Source: Acinetobacter lwoffii (GTDB taxonomy: Bacteria; Pseudomonadota; Gammaproteobacteria; Pseudomonadales; Moraxellaceae). Taken from it: a stretch of 64,000 nt of DNA. The stretch covers positions 62,001 to 126,000 of the forward strand of contig NZ_JAMXXN010000006.1 of assembly GCF_024129435.1 (NCBI RefSeq), given 5' to 3'. Numbering within the stretch: the stretch's first letter is position 1; every line of letters begins with the position of its first letter. The position numbers and the translations under genes are program-made. This document shows, piece by piece, positions 26,022 to 34,509 of this stretch. Under the pieces are notes generated by a model. The model had not been told where the DNA came from, did no database searches, and saw only the letters and a list, made by a program, of their open reading frames with translations.

Positions 26022-27142
26022 GAAGCCTCCCCAGTTTCAGCAGCTTGAATCAAGGCATCTTTGCGCTGTGCATACAGGCTAAGTAGTTCCTGATGATCAG
26101 CTGGAAGTAATTTAGCTGCAGGTATCGCTGGTGCTAGTCGTTCTAAAGTTTCTACTGAATCCATGTCATAGATCCGATTGATCAGAACCTGTTTTTTCTT
26201 CTTGTAGAAGAGATCAATAGGGGCACTACCATGTTCAGCACTTTCCACTGATGCTTGTTTGCGTGCGGCATTTTCAATTTGATCAAACATACTTGGTTGC
26301 TGAGCTTCAATGACTTCATCTGCGATTGGTTCAGGTTCAACCTTCGGCGTGTATTGCTCTGGATCCAGCTCAAGCAATTTATCTTCCGTAAGCTTGCACA
26401 AGTGCTGTTGATCTTTTTGATCTAAGTGTCCATTGGCCAGAAATACGTGACGGAATGAAAGAACGTCATCCTCCTTAGTAAACTGATCAATTTGAGCTGT
26501 AAACTTTTCAACAAGCTTTACCGGGTCGGTTTCAATTGAATCCTCTTCAGTTTCTGCAACTGGAGCTTCAGTATTAACTGTGGATTCTTGCTCTACGACC
26601 TCAACAAGTTGAACTATCTCTGGCTCAGGCTGTTTTTCAATATCTGGTACAGCATCACCTGGGCCAGCTGGAATGCCAGCCTGTTCAGTCTCATTCTTAG
26701 CTTTGATTGAGCGTCTCTTTTTGGGTTTGCCTGTATTGTCTATAGTTGGGGGATAGACAATAATTCGACCAAATAGCTCACCCATTGCCACTAATTGTAA
26801 TTCGGCATTTTCTTTATCCGCCTGAGCAAAACCATTGTCGACAGCTTTGAAATACTCCATGCACTGTTTGCTGTATTTAACCTGTGAGATATGGTCAGGA
26901 TGAATAATAAAGATTTCCTGATCTTCCACGACATCATCAAGAGTCAAAGGCTTGGTAAATGTAATACCAGCCAGTTCCATGGTTTCAACCTTGATGCAGA
27001 ACTCATAGCCTGGCATAGCGAAAATTGTGGCAGGGAACTGAGACAGATCGTCAAAATCCATTAGCTCACCAACAGCACGACACATGATATTTCGGCCAGC
27101 CATCATTGCCTCAAAAGCTTCTTTGCTATTTAAAATTTTCAT
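26018..27142 (-). CDS. hypothetical phage protein, 374 aa
   Basis: Structured N-terminal part (1-115), a basic linker ('KPKKRRSIKAK', about 139-149), a long acidic low-complexity middle rich in Glu, Pro and Val, and a helical C-terminus (from about 310). The first 20 residues ('MKILNSKEAFEAMMAGRNI') resemble the start of the 178-residue protein two genes upstream. It starts inside the stop of the ATPase gene (4-bp overlap). It is probably an accessory to recombination or replication by position only; no known domain is recognised. Confidence 0.7.
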   Translation of the reverse strand: MKILNSKEAFEAMMAGRNIMCRAVGELMDFDDLSQFPATIFAMPGYEFCIKVETMELAGITFTKPLTLDDVVEDQEIFIIHPDHISQVKYSKQCMEYFKAVDNGFAQADKENAELQLVAMGELFGRIIVYPPTIDNTGKPKKRRSIKAKNETEQAGIPAGPGDAVPDIEKQPEPEIVQLVEVVEQESTVNTEAPVAETEEDSIETDPVKLVEKFTAQIDQFTKEDDVLSFRHVFLANGHLDQKDQQHLCKLTEDKLLELDPEQYTPKVEPEPIADEVIEAQQPSMFDQIENAARKQASVESAEHGSAPIDLFYKKKKQVLINRIYDMDSVETLERLAPAIPAAKLLPADHQELLSLYAQRKDALIQAAETGEAS

Positions 27143-28260
27143 GCTGTCATTGCTCCCTTCGCTACTTGTTCTATTTCATTTTTTACGGCTTCAAATTTAG
27201 AAGCTTCTATTTGGTTGAGTGCATCAAGCCCCAAATGTTCACATACTGTTTTCGCATCAAGACCACAGGTATCGATAAAGTCCTGTAGATCGGCCAGCTG
27301 CTCATCAGAAATGCCATTGAACTCTGGTGGATCTACCCAGGCATTACGTTGTTTATCAAACGTGCACTTCATTTCTAGAGCACGGCGAACTAATTCAGCA
27401 CGCATATTCTTGTAATACAGATGAGTGTCTTCAAGAGACTGAGTGAGCTGATTTAGATCACTCGCATACTGGGCCTCACCACAGCTTTGTACCCAGTTTT
27501 CTAGATCTTCTTGAGCCTTGATTGCGGCCAATTGATCTGGTGTTAGGGTATTGATATGGTCCTTAGCCTGTTTGATAAGATCGGCCAGAAATGTAGGGCT
27601 GGTCTTTAGATCCGGCACCCATACCTCACCAGTTTCACCACCTAAACCACCTGCATTTTTGGCATGGTGAGTGGGGCATGGTCTAAAGCTAATTACCCGG
27701 GCATTTTTACCTTCACCAGTAGTGACTGTGGTCAAATAGCCCATGATGTCAGCAATGCGATAAAGCTCATTTCGGTTTTTACCACCCAGATCAGGGCGAT
27801 AAATTACCTGGTCACCGCTTTGATCTTCAGAAGCATGGGCAATAAACACCACATCTTTTCCTGAAGCGATCAGCGTATTCACGTACTGCTTAAAGATGTT
27901 GTTGGCCAAGCCCTGGGCTTTAAGCTTTAACGATCCATCTTTTTGCTTGTTGGTCGCATTGAGCATTAAATGTGTTTTGATGCTTTCAAGCATTGCACCG
28001 ACGGTATCGATCACAATGGTGTTATATGGTTCAAGATCAGCCATTGTGAGGTTTGCAACATCAGACCACTGGTGAGCCTGAACTACAGCACCGCGACGAA
28101 GTTCACCAGTACGGTGAGAACCTTTGTCAAAGTCGAATGAAATAGCTTTATCACCAGTAAAGCCGATAGAGGTTTTACCCAAGCCCGGATCGGCATACAG
28201 ATAAACAATAATTGCCTGAACTAGCAGCGCTTGATTCGCTGGAATAATATTAATCGCCAT
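27139..28260 (-). CDS. RecA-fold phage ATPase (AAA_24, Sak4-like)
   Basis: The nucleotide-binding domain carries Walker A 'ADPGLGKTS' (residues 23-31) and Walker B 'YNTIVIDTVG'. This fits the AAA_24 phage nucleotide-binding proteins that include Sak4, a single-strand-annealing recombinase helper. The C-terminal 120 residues are helical and hold no recognised domain. The start at ATG 28260 follows the upstream stop by one base; an open frame extending to 28320 overlaps the neighbour and is less likely. It should help recombine or repair phage DNA. Confidence 0.8.
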   Translation of the reverse strand: MAINIIPANQALLVQAIIVYLYADPGLGKTSIGFTGDKAISFDFDKGSHRTGELRRGAVVQAHQWSDVANLTMADLEPYNTIVIDTVGAMLESIKTHLMLNATNKQKDGSLKLKAQGLANNIFKQYVNTLIASGKDVVFIAHASEDQSGDQVIYRPDLGGKNRNELYRIADIMGYLTTVTTGEGKNARVISFRPCPTHHAKNAGGLGGETGEVWVPDLKTSPTFLADLIKQAKDHINTLTPDQLAAIKAQEDLENWVQSCGEAQYASDLNQLTQSLEDTHLYYKNMRAELVRRALEMKCTFDKQRNAWVDPPEFNGISDEQLADLQDFIDTCGLDAKTVCEHLGLDALNQIEASKFEAVKNEIEQVAKGAMTA

Positions 28261-28261
28261 C

Positions 28262-28798
28262 TCAACGTACTCCTGCAGGACGGTTATTACGTTTAAAGTT
28301 TTTATAGTCTTCAGATGCAAAGAAGCCGGTACTTTCTAAAACTTGATGACGCTTGTTTTTGCGCATAGCAACACGCGCATTTTCCAGTCCATCTAAAATC
28401 CATTTCGGAGTAAGGGATTTATCCATCTTCCTCAATGAGCCGTCCGGCTGAATGGAATAGATAGTTGTGTTGCAGAAATAGTCAGCAATAGTTCCTGAGC
28501 TTTTAACGCGTAGGGCAAAATAGCTCGCCCGGGTTTTACCCACTCGATAGATTTCAAGTCCTTCAAAGGTCTTGATGTATTCAGAGAAATAACGATGAGT
28601 TGAGCCAAATTCTACCGGCATTGGAATTACAGGCAGCTCATCTGCTTTGAATTGCAGGAAACCGGTGTAAAGGTCCACAAAATTAATTTGAGTTCGATCA
28701 TTAAGAGGAGACCAGTCGTCAGAGCCACATTCACACCAGTAGACCGATTGGCCATTCAGGAGTGCTTCAAAGATTTGATCAGCAGAATTTAAGATCAT
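28262..28798 (-). CDS. hypothetical phage protein, 178 aa
   Basis: Begins 'MILNSADQIFEALLNGQSVYW', a short motif also seen at the start of the 374-residue protein of this operon. 'WCECGSDDW' may be part of a metal site. The middle is beta-rich ('VGKTRASYFALRV'). It overlaps the upstream stop by 4 bp. No known function. Confidence 0.7.
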   Translation of the reverse strand: MILNSADQIFEALLNGQSVYWCECGSDDWSPLNDRTQINFVDLYTGFLQFKADELPVIPMPVEFGSTHRYFSEYIKTFEGLEIYRVGKTRASYFALRVKSSGTIADYFCNTTIYSIQPDGSLRKMDKSLTPKWILDGLENARVAMRKNKRHQVLESTGFFASEDYKNFKRNNRPAGVR

Positions 28799-29229
28799 GA
28801 CTGCACCTCCACCAAACGATGCTTCATGATGTAACCAGCGATCATTGAATTGATTTCGCGATGATCCTGGTGCTCAGTGAAGTCTTTATATGGATTGCCA
28901 TTGGCATCAAATACATTGATTTCACCGAGCTCCATTACTTCGACTGCAGTGAACTCTGAACCAGGTACGCCGTAGCTATCTGGATAAGCCTGAACTTCAA
29001 ATGAAGAGATATTTAAACGAAATCCATCCAGATTAAGAATTGCTTCACCACGACTTTGGTCATGCATTTTTAGTGAAACAATGCCGTATTCAGACTGCAT
29101 GTTTTGCGCTGGAGCAGGTTGTCCAACATTTAAATCCGTATGAAAAGCGACTGCTAAAGCGCTTACTGTTAAAGCAGCAGTAAACAGAGTTACCTTGAAG
29201 CTATTGTGTGGGGTTAGTTTTGCGTTCAT
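28795..29229 (-). CDS. phage membrane-anchored protein, first gene of the leftward operon
   Basis: With start ATG 29229 ('MNAKLTPHNSFKV') the protein has one N-terminal hydrophobic segment (about residues 13-30) and a soluble C-terminal domain of about 110 residues. The frame is open 10 codons further to 29259. It is the first gene after the operator cluster at 29311-29380, so it should be expressed early on induction. An exclusion or cell-envelope role is possible but not shown. Confidence 0.65.
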   Translation of the reverse strand: MNAKLTPHNSFKVTLFTAALTVSALAVAFHTDLNVGQPAPAQNMQSEYGIVSLKMHDQSRGEAILNLDGFRLNISSFEVQAYPDSYGVPGSEFTAVEVMELGEINVFDANGNPYKDFTEHQDHREINSMIAGYIMKHRLVEVQS

Positions 29230-29310
29230 AATAATTTCACTCACTGTAGGGTGGGTCATGCCTCAGGTGGTTCGCAGCACGCTGGGGCTTTTCTTTGTTT
29301 GTGAAAATTA

Positions 29311-29380
29311 GTTTACCAAAGGAAACTTTTAAGTCAATAAAAAAGTTGATTAAAGGAAACATATTTGTATTTTTGGAAAC
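29311..29380 (-). promoter_or_regulatory. left operator cluster (three candidate repressor sites)
   Basis: GTTTACCAAAGGAAAC (29311-29326) is a full match to the 16-bp dyad seen in front of cro. GTTGATTAAAGGAAAC (29345-29360) and TTGTATTTTTGGAAAC (29365-29380) keep the GGAAAC half. The cluster lies just upstream of the leftward operon, as lambda OL does. Confidence 0.75.
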
Positions 29381-29487
29381 TTATTCTTTTCTTGGTAACC
29401 CGATTTTTTAAAATTTAGTATTTTTAAAACATTGTTTTTAATTAAAAAATATACAAATATTAGTAAAACAGACTAATAGTTAGAATT

Positions 29488-31233
29488 ATGGAATATTTTT
29501 TAATTTTTTTAGTAATAGCTTTATCTAGCGTAATTTACTTTTTTTTCAAAAAAAATTCAGAGTTGCAAGATAGCTGCAATAAACTAACTGATCAAAACAA
29601 GCGTTTTACGCATAAGATGGATGAGTATGAGAAAAAGGCCAATGTTGACTTTAGGGAGATAGCACGGCTTGATAGAGAGAATTCAGATCTTAGCAACCGT
29701 GTGGCTGCTTTGGGAAAGTACGAGCCTATACTAGACATTCAACAACATATTGATGAGTTAAGAATTAAATTTGAACAAAATACCTCTGATATGCGGGCAA
29801 AAATTGATAAGGAAAAAACAGAAGCCAACAATCAAATCAAGGCTCAACAGAATGCTTGGGAATTACAAAAACTTCAAGAAAGTAAAAATCTTGGAGTCTT
29901 CAAGCAACAATCAATAGATGAAGCTAATCAATTTAAACAACAGATTATTAACAAAATTCAATCAGTAGAGAGCTTCATTGAAACCCATAGAAATGAACAG
30001 CTACACAAGATTGATAGTGAGGCCCAAAAATTATTAGGAGAGTATTCAGTCCTAGCTGGTAAAAAGACAGAGTTATCGAAACTAGTAAAGGCTTTAGAAA
30101 ATAAACTCACCGGTTACAGTGATGAGTACTTGATTCCAAGCATGTCATTACTAGATGACTTGATTGATGGTTATGACTTTCTTGATGCATCAATAAAGTT
30201 AAAACAAATTAGACAAGAGATAAAATTAGCAATCAAACACAATGTAGTCGCTGAGTGCGATTATGTGGAAGAAAACAGAAGAAGTACGGCAATCGCATTT
30301 ATTACAAATGCTTTTAATAGTAAAGCTGATGTTCATGTTTCTAGACTACGCCATGATAACGTGGGTAAACTTATTGAAGCGCTTAAAGATGATTACTTAT
30401 TGTTGAATAATTTCGGGCAAGCATTCCGTAATGCCAGAATCAATCCTTCTTATTTAGCTTTAAGAATATCCGAACTAAATTGGGCTTCAATGGTATTAGA
30501 ATTTAAAGAACGAGAGAAGGAGGAACAAAGAGCTATTCGCGAACAAATACGAGAGGAAGAACGTGCACAAAAAGAATATGAGCGTGCGATAAAAGAAGCT
30601 GAAAAAGAAGAAGCTTTACTCAAAAAAGCCTATGAAAAGGCTAAGAGAGAATTTGATTTTGCTAGTGATGACCAAAAGGCAAAACATGACCTGAAAATGC
30701 AGGAACTCCTAGAGAAACTAAAACTTGCTGAGGAAAAAAATATTAGAGCGCTATCAATGGCTCAACAAACGCGAGCGGGACATGTATATATCATTTCAAA
30801 CATCGGGTCCTTTGGTGATGATGTATTAAAACTGGGTATGACAAGACGCCTAGAGCCAATGGATCGGGTGAGAGAATTAGGGGATGCTTCTGTACCTTTT
30901 TCATTCGACGTACATGCAATGATTTATAGTGAAGATGCGCCAGCTTTAGAGAAGAAGCTACACCATTACTTCAATCATCAACGGGTTAATAAGGTAAATT
31001 ATCGAAAAGAATTCTTCAAAGTTGCTTTGAGTGATGTAAAAAATTATTTGGATGAGCAGAATATTCAGGCTCAGTTCACTTTAAAAGCTGAAGCACTTCA
31101 GTACCGTGAATCTTTACGCATTGAAGAGCTACCAGATTATGAACAACGAGCGCTTGAGGATACTATTGAAGCAATGGAGATAGGCAAAAACTCCGTTGTC
31201 TATGTAGGCGATGAAGAAGAACAATACAATTAA
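29488..31233 (+). CDS. SNIPE-like membrane-anchored nuclease: DUF4041 plus GIY-YIG (T5orf172)
   Basis: Residues 3-20 are one strong membrane segment with short N-terminus, followed by a long coiled coil. A DUF4041 region (about 185-340, with 'LLDDLIDGYDFLDASIKLKQIRQEI'), a charged helix (about 341-430) and a C-terminal GIY-YIG domain of T5orf172 type (431-525) come next. In the latter, 'GHVYIIS' is 431-437, 'KLGMTRR' 448-454, R460 and R462 follow, and the metal-binding Glu is E488. This is the architecture of SNIPE, which cuts phage DNA as it enters the cell. The gene is AT-rich, has its own terminator and sits between repressor and left operators, a typical place for superinfection-exclusion genes. 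Confidence 0.85.
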   Translation: MEYFLIFLVIALSSVIYFFFKKNSELQDSCNKLTDQNKRFTHKMDEYEKKANVDFREIARLDRENSDLSNRVAALGKYEPILDIQQHIDELRIKFEQNTSDMRAKIDKEKTEANNQIKAQQNAWELQKLQESKNLGVFKQQSIDEANQFKQQIINKIQSVESFIETHRNEQLHKIDSEAQKLLGEYSVLAGKKTELSKLVKALENKLTGYSDEYLIPSMSLLDDLIDGYDFLDASIKLKQIRQEIKLAIKHNVVAECDYVEENRRSTAIAFITNAFNSKADVHVSRLRHDNVGKLIEALKDDYLLLNNFGQAFRNARINPSYLALRISELNWASMVLEFKEREKEEQRAIREQIREEERAQKEYERAIKEAEKEEALLKKAYEKAKREFDFASDDQKAKHDLKMQELLEKLKLAEEKNIRALSMAQQTRAGHVYIISNIGSFGDDVLKLGMTRRLEPMDRVRELGDASVPFSFDVHAMIYSEDAPALEKKLHHYFNHQRVNKVNYRKEFFKVALSDVKNYLDEQNIQAQFTLKAEALQYRESLRIEELPDYEQRALEDTIEAMEIGKNSVVYVGDEEEQYN

Positions 31234-31240
31234 ATAAAAG

Positions 31241-31270
31241 AAAACCCATCAGAATTTTGATGGGTTTTTT
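31241..31270. terminator. bidirectional terminator between the SNIPE-like gene and repressor
   Basis: AAAACCCATCA and TGATGGGTTTT form an 11-bp stem. It lies between the ends of two convergent genes. Confidence 0.88.
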
Positions 31271-31271
31271 A

Positions 31272-31973
31272 TTACCAATTTTCCAATGTGGCAACCTGCC
31301 AGATCCAGCCAATAATCTCAAATTGTTGCTCAATGATTTTTTCAGCTGTTAAGTGTATTTCTGGGTATTCAGCAGCATTATCTGAAACAATGCGTACTCC
31401 ACCCATCGGTAAATTATATAAACGCTTGGCCATAAATAAACCACCATGGCATAAAGCAAACATTTTCCCGTCTTTGATGGTTTTACGGCCCAGATCAATA
31501 TAAATAGTGTCGCCGTCTTTAATTGTTGGTGTCATTGAATCACCAGATGCCAATGTGGCAATAGCATTTCTTTGTTCAATAGCACGATTACGCAGAGTTA
31601 ATTTGGATATTCTTAACTTTCGCTTTTCGCTTGCCATTGCCACACCAATAGATCCTGAACCACAAGCAAATGAAAAATCCTTAAAGAATGGGATTTCAAT
31701 TTCATCAATTTCGACTAGTGTGTCTGAATCCCAGGCCTCAACTGAAATAATAGACACGTCATTTTTAAGCTTTTGAGTTCCATTTATTAGCCATGATGGA
31801 GTTGTCTCAAGAGCATCAGCTAATTGAGGAAGGATTGTTGAGTTTGGGGTATTTAGGCCTGAAACCCATTTTGATACAGCACCCTTGCTGACATTAAGTC
31901 TAGTGACTAAATCTGCCTGCTTTAAACCAAGCTCGTTCATTCTTTGAATAATTCTGTCACGTACTTCGTTCAT
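31272..31973 (-). CDS. CI/LexA-like prophage repressor (HTH-XRE plus S24 peptidase)
   Basis: Residues 1-65 are an XRE helix-turn-helix ('KQADLVTRLNVSKGAVSKWVSG'). The C-terminal S24 domain has catalytic S146 ('SGDSMTPTIKDGD') and K183 ('LFMAKRL'). A Cys-Gly pair, C104-G105 in 'SFACGSGS', is the expected self-cleavage bond. The protein should keep the prophage silent by binding the dyad sites on both sides, and break itself when RecA is activated by DNA damage. Divergent from cro. Confidence 0.92.
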   Translation of the reverse strand: MNEVRDRIIQRMNELGLKQADLVTRLNVSKGAVSKWVSGLNTPNSTILPQLADALETTPSWLINGTQKLKNDVSIISVEAWDSDTLVEIDEIEIPFFKDFSFACGSGSIGVAMASEKRKLRISKLTLRNRAIEQRNAIATLASGDSMTPTIKDGDTIYIDLGRKTIKDGKMFALCHGGLFMAKRLYNLPMGGVRIVSDNAAEYPEIHLTAEKIIEQQFEIIGWIWQVATLENW

Positions 31974-31989
31974 AAAAATCCCTCCTTTT

Positions 31990-32071
31990 GTTTCCTATCG
32001 TAAACAATAAAGTTGATCATAAGAGAAACTTGTGGTTTACTAAGGGAAACTTGTAGTTTATTGGAGTAAAC
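31990..32071 (+). promoter_or_regulatory. right operator cluster (three repressor/Cro sites)
   Basis: GTTTCCTATCGTAAAC (31990-32005), GTTTACTAAGGGAAAC (32035-32050) and GTTTATTGGAGTAAAC (32056-32071) share a GTTTNN-N4-NNAAAC dyad. The third abuts the cro ATG and includes its GGAG ribosome site, so binding would also block translation start. This corresponds to lambda OR. Confidence 0.8.
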
Positions 32072-32260
32072 ATGACCGTAGATGATTTAAAAAAACATTA
32101 CGGTGTCGAAACAGATGCAGCTCTTGCTCAAATTGTTAAACACACCCGAGGCGCTGTAAGTAAGTGGCGTCATAAAGGTATTCCTTTGGATACTCAAGCA
32201 AGGCTTCAGTTATTAACTGGTGGCAAAGTGAAAGCCGATCTCACTGCATTAACTGCATAA
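32072..32260 (+). CDS. Cro-like repressor
   Basis: A 62-residue helix-turn-helix protein ('DAALAQIVKHTRGAVSKWRHKGIPLDTQARLQ'), first gene of the rightward operon and divergent from the CI-type repressor. Size, motif and place fit Cro/YdaS-type proteins that commit the phage to lytic growth. GGAG lies 5 bases before the ATG, inside an operator, so its own synthesis is probably autoregulated. Confidence 0.85.
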   Translation: MTVDDLKKHYGVETDAALAQIVKHTRGAVSKWRHKGIPLDTQARLQLLTGGKVKADLTALTA

Positions 32261-32311
32261 GTCAATTATCAAACGATTGATTTTAAATAAATACGTTCGA
32301 AGGAAGGACAA

Positions 32312-32776
32312 ATGAACATAACAGATGCAGCGCACAATACGGTGCATGACTATCCAGGTGGTGCAAATGCATTAGCCCCAAGGATGGGAATTAAAAGCCC
32401 AGCTGTTCTAAACAGCAAAGTAAATCCAAATACAGATACTCACCACCTAACCCTGTCGGAAGCATCAAAAATGATGGCCATGACAGGAGACTATCGAATT
32501 CTCCAAGCTCTAGCAGCTGAGCATGAAAAAGTTGCAATTGACTTACCTGAGATTCCCGAATGTCGCGATATGTCTCTGACTGACAAAGTACTGTGCATTG
32601 GTATGAAGGGAGGGGATGTGATGAGCTTATTCCGTGAAATTATGGCAGATGGCCGTATTACACAAGGTGAAGTGCAGGACATGTCAAAGGTGATCCACCA
32701 GATGCATGTTGCTTTAGCCGAGCTGGATAAACAAATCCAAGCTTGTATTGATAACCCAGAAACAGAAAAAGCCTGA
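32312..32776 (+). CDS. CII-family phage regulatory protein
   Basis: A 154-residue protein of the CP76-type phage regulatory CII family (PF06892): 'HDYPGGANALAPRMGIKSPAVLNSKVNPN', 'HHLTLSEASKMMAMTGDYRILQALA'. By position it is the cII gene, expected to activate lysogenic promoters. AAGGAAGGAC precedes the ATG. An intrinsic terminator overlaps its stop codon. Confidence 0.85.
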   Translation: MNITDAAHNTVHDYPGGANALAPRMGIKSPAVLNSKVNPNTDTHHLTLSEASKMMAMTGDYRILQALAAEHEKVAIDLPEIPECRDMSLTDKVLCIGMKGGDVMSLFREIMADGRITQGEVQDMSKVIHQMHVALAELDKQIQACIDNPETEKA

Positions 32777-32795
32777 CGTGGAAGGTCAGGCTTTT
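32766..32795 (+). terminator. terminator overlapping the cII stop
   Basis: AAGCCTGAC/GTCAGGCTT stem then TTTT. The TGA of cII is inside the left arm. It would limit transcription into the replication genes unless antitermination occurs. Confidence 0.75.
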
Positions 32796-32821
32796 AATCC
32801 AAATTCGATCGGAGAAAAGAA

Positions 32822-33769
32822 TTGAATATGAAATCAAATTTAGCACATAAGCAGGGGGTAGACAACGATATTTCGTTACACCCATCCACTGCTAAAAAAT
32901 TAGAGCGACAAGCCATGTCGAAAAAAGATGATGGGTATTCACCCTTGCCTAATTTCATCTGTGACGAAGGTTATCTAGCTGTATTAAGTGGGGATGCTAT
33001 CAAGTGCATCGTTCTACTAAATCGTCACATCAAAGGATTTCACTTGGATCAAAAGTCAATGGGTGAAACCTTGGTAATGAAGATCACTGGAATTAAGGAC
33101 AAGCGAACTGTACGTAAATGTATGGCTGATTTAGCCAAATACCAATTGATCAGCATTACTAAAACACTGGGTAAAAGTAGCTCTTACACCCTGACTTTAG
33201 ATGATCGTATTTCTATTGAAGTGGTAGCATCAAATGCAACTACATCTAAAGTGGTTGCATCAAATGTAGTGACATCTCATGTCACCACACCAGTAACATC
33301 AAATGCTACTACACCAGTAACATCAAATGTCACCACCACTAGTGACATCAAATGTCACTCTGTAAAAGAAATAGATTTAAAAGAAAATATTAAAGAAAAC
33401 TTTAAAGAGAGAAACGCGCAAGAAAATTCAGTTGACCAAGTACTAAATCTCTGGACACCAGATTTACATTCCCTGAATTCTTGGTTACAGCGATCAGGTG
33501 AAACCCCGATGACCCAAGAATTGGTAAATCAGATTTTAATTGAAGTGAATGCCCACTACGAACCACGTTTGAACGCAGGGCTGATCACAGATACTCAGAT
33601 GTATTCAAACTTCGTGAAGTGGATCAAACGTAAATACACTCAAAAAACGTATCAATCCTCTGAAAAACCAAATTCTAATCTTGACGTGAATACAGCCTGG
33701 GCAGGCCAAGCATCGCAATATCACGCACCAGTGGATTCACCAGTCCATATTCCGGAGGACTTTGTATGA
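32822..33769 (+). CDS. phage replication initiator, lambda O-like with internal origin
   Basis: The N-terminal half (about 35-135) is a winged-helix replication domain ('GYLAVLSGDAIKCIVLLNRHI', 'ITGIKDKRTVRKCMADLAKYQLIS'). Residues 135-180 are a Ser/Asn/Thr/Val repeat region encoded by the iteron array. The C-terminal domain (about 200-290) is DnaT-like ('LNSWLQRSGETPMTQELVNQIL', 'FVKWIKRKYTQ'). It should bind the iterons and recruit helicase through the downstream loader. TTG 32822 is 6 bases after GGAGA; ATG 32828 is the alternative. The next gene overlaps by 4 bp. Confidence 0.85.
   Translation: MNMKSNLAHKQGVDNDISLHPSTAKKLERQAMSKKDDGYSPLPNFICDEGYLAVLSGDAIKCIVLLNRHIKGFHLDQKSMGETLVMKITGIKDKRTVRKCMADLAKYQLISITKTLGKSSSYTLTLDDRISIEVVASNATTSKVVASNVVTSHVTTPVTSNATTPVTSNVTTTSDIKCHSVKEIDLKENIKENFKERNAQENSVDQVLNLWTPDLHSLNSWLQRSGETPMTQELVNQILIEVNAHYEPRLNAGLITDTQMYSNFVKWIKRKYTQKTYQSSEKPNSNLDVNTAWAGQASQYHAPVDSPVHIPEDFV
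33224..33358 (+). repeat. iteron array, candidate phage replication origin
   Basis: Six 17-bp imperfect palindromes start at 33224, 33254, 33269, 33293, 33317 and 33342. The best copy is GTGACATCAAATGTCAC. Spacing is mostly 24-25 or multiples of 15. An AT-rich stretch (33361-33420) follows at once. Iterons then AT-rich DNA inside the initiator gene is the layout of lambda ori. Confidence 0.8.
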
Positions 33770-34509
33770 ACGCAATGTCGATGTTGACTCAGGGATTAAA
33801 ACAAACACAAGCGATCTGCTCGAAACACAAAACCGCCATGGTACAAGCAGGCCCTTTTCAGAAGTGCCCACAATGCGCCGTTGAGTTCCATGAAGAACAA
33901 CTCGCACAAGCACAGGCTGAAATTGATCGTACCGTACGTGAAAAACACTTTGCTGGGGCAATGCTTCCAGAGCGTCATGCAACATCAGGTTTTAAGAATT
34001 ACCTGGTCAAACATGCTGGACACCAGAATGCATTGAATCAGGTCGTTTCTTTTGCCAAGAACATGATCAATGGCCACAAAAACAACTTTGTGATGGTAGG
34101 GCCTACAGGCACCGGTAAAACCCATCTGAGTTGCGCTACGGCTCGGACATTGCTCAACAAGGGCAAGTATGCGCGTTACATCACCAGTGAGGATATGGCG
34201 CAGCGAATCATGAATGCATGGGAGCAGCCGGACGCTACAGAGAAGTCTGTGATTTATGACTTCACTCAATATGACTTGTTGATCCTAGATGAATACGGAT
34301 TGCATGACCGTGATAAGCGCCGTGAGCTGGTTCATAAAGTTTTGTATGCACGCTATGACCGGATGAAGCCAACCATGCTGATTTCCAACCTAACGCTGGC
34401 TGAGTTGCAAAAGGATCTGGGTGATCGTCTTTGGTCTCGTTTCCAACAGGGCGGCCTAACCCTGGTGGAATGCAACTGGGCCGATCAGCGTGTAGGGGGT
34501 GAGATGTGA
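33766..34509 (+). CDS. DnaC-like helicase loader ATPase
   Basis: AAA+ ATPase of the DnaC/IstB type: Walker A 'GPTGTGKTHLS', Walker B 'LLILDEYG', sensor segment 'PTMLISNL'. The N-terminus has a Cys-His group ('CSKHKTAMVQAGPFQKCPQC') likely to hold zinc. It should load the host DnaB helicase at the origin marked by the O-like protein, whose gene overlaps by 4 bp. Its stop overlaps the next start as well. Confidence 0.87.
   Translation: MNAMSMLTQGLKQTQAICSKHKTAMVQAGPFQKCPQCAVEFHEEQLAQAQAEIDRTVREKHFAGAMLPERHATSGFKNYLVKHAGHQNALNQVVSFAKNMINGHKNNFVMVGPTGTGKTHLSCATARTLLNKGKYARYITSEDMAQRIMNAWEQPDATEKSVIYDFTQYDLLILDEYGLHDRDKRRELVHKVLYARYDRMKPTMLISNLTLAELQKDLGDRLWSRFQQGGLTLVECNWADQRVGGEM

Noticed and set aside
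33224..33358. CRISPR-like array
   Set aside because: Repeats are 17 bp, uneven in spacing, inside a coding frame and without cas genes; iterons explain them better.
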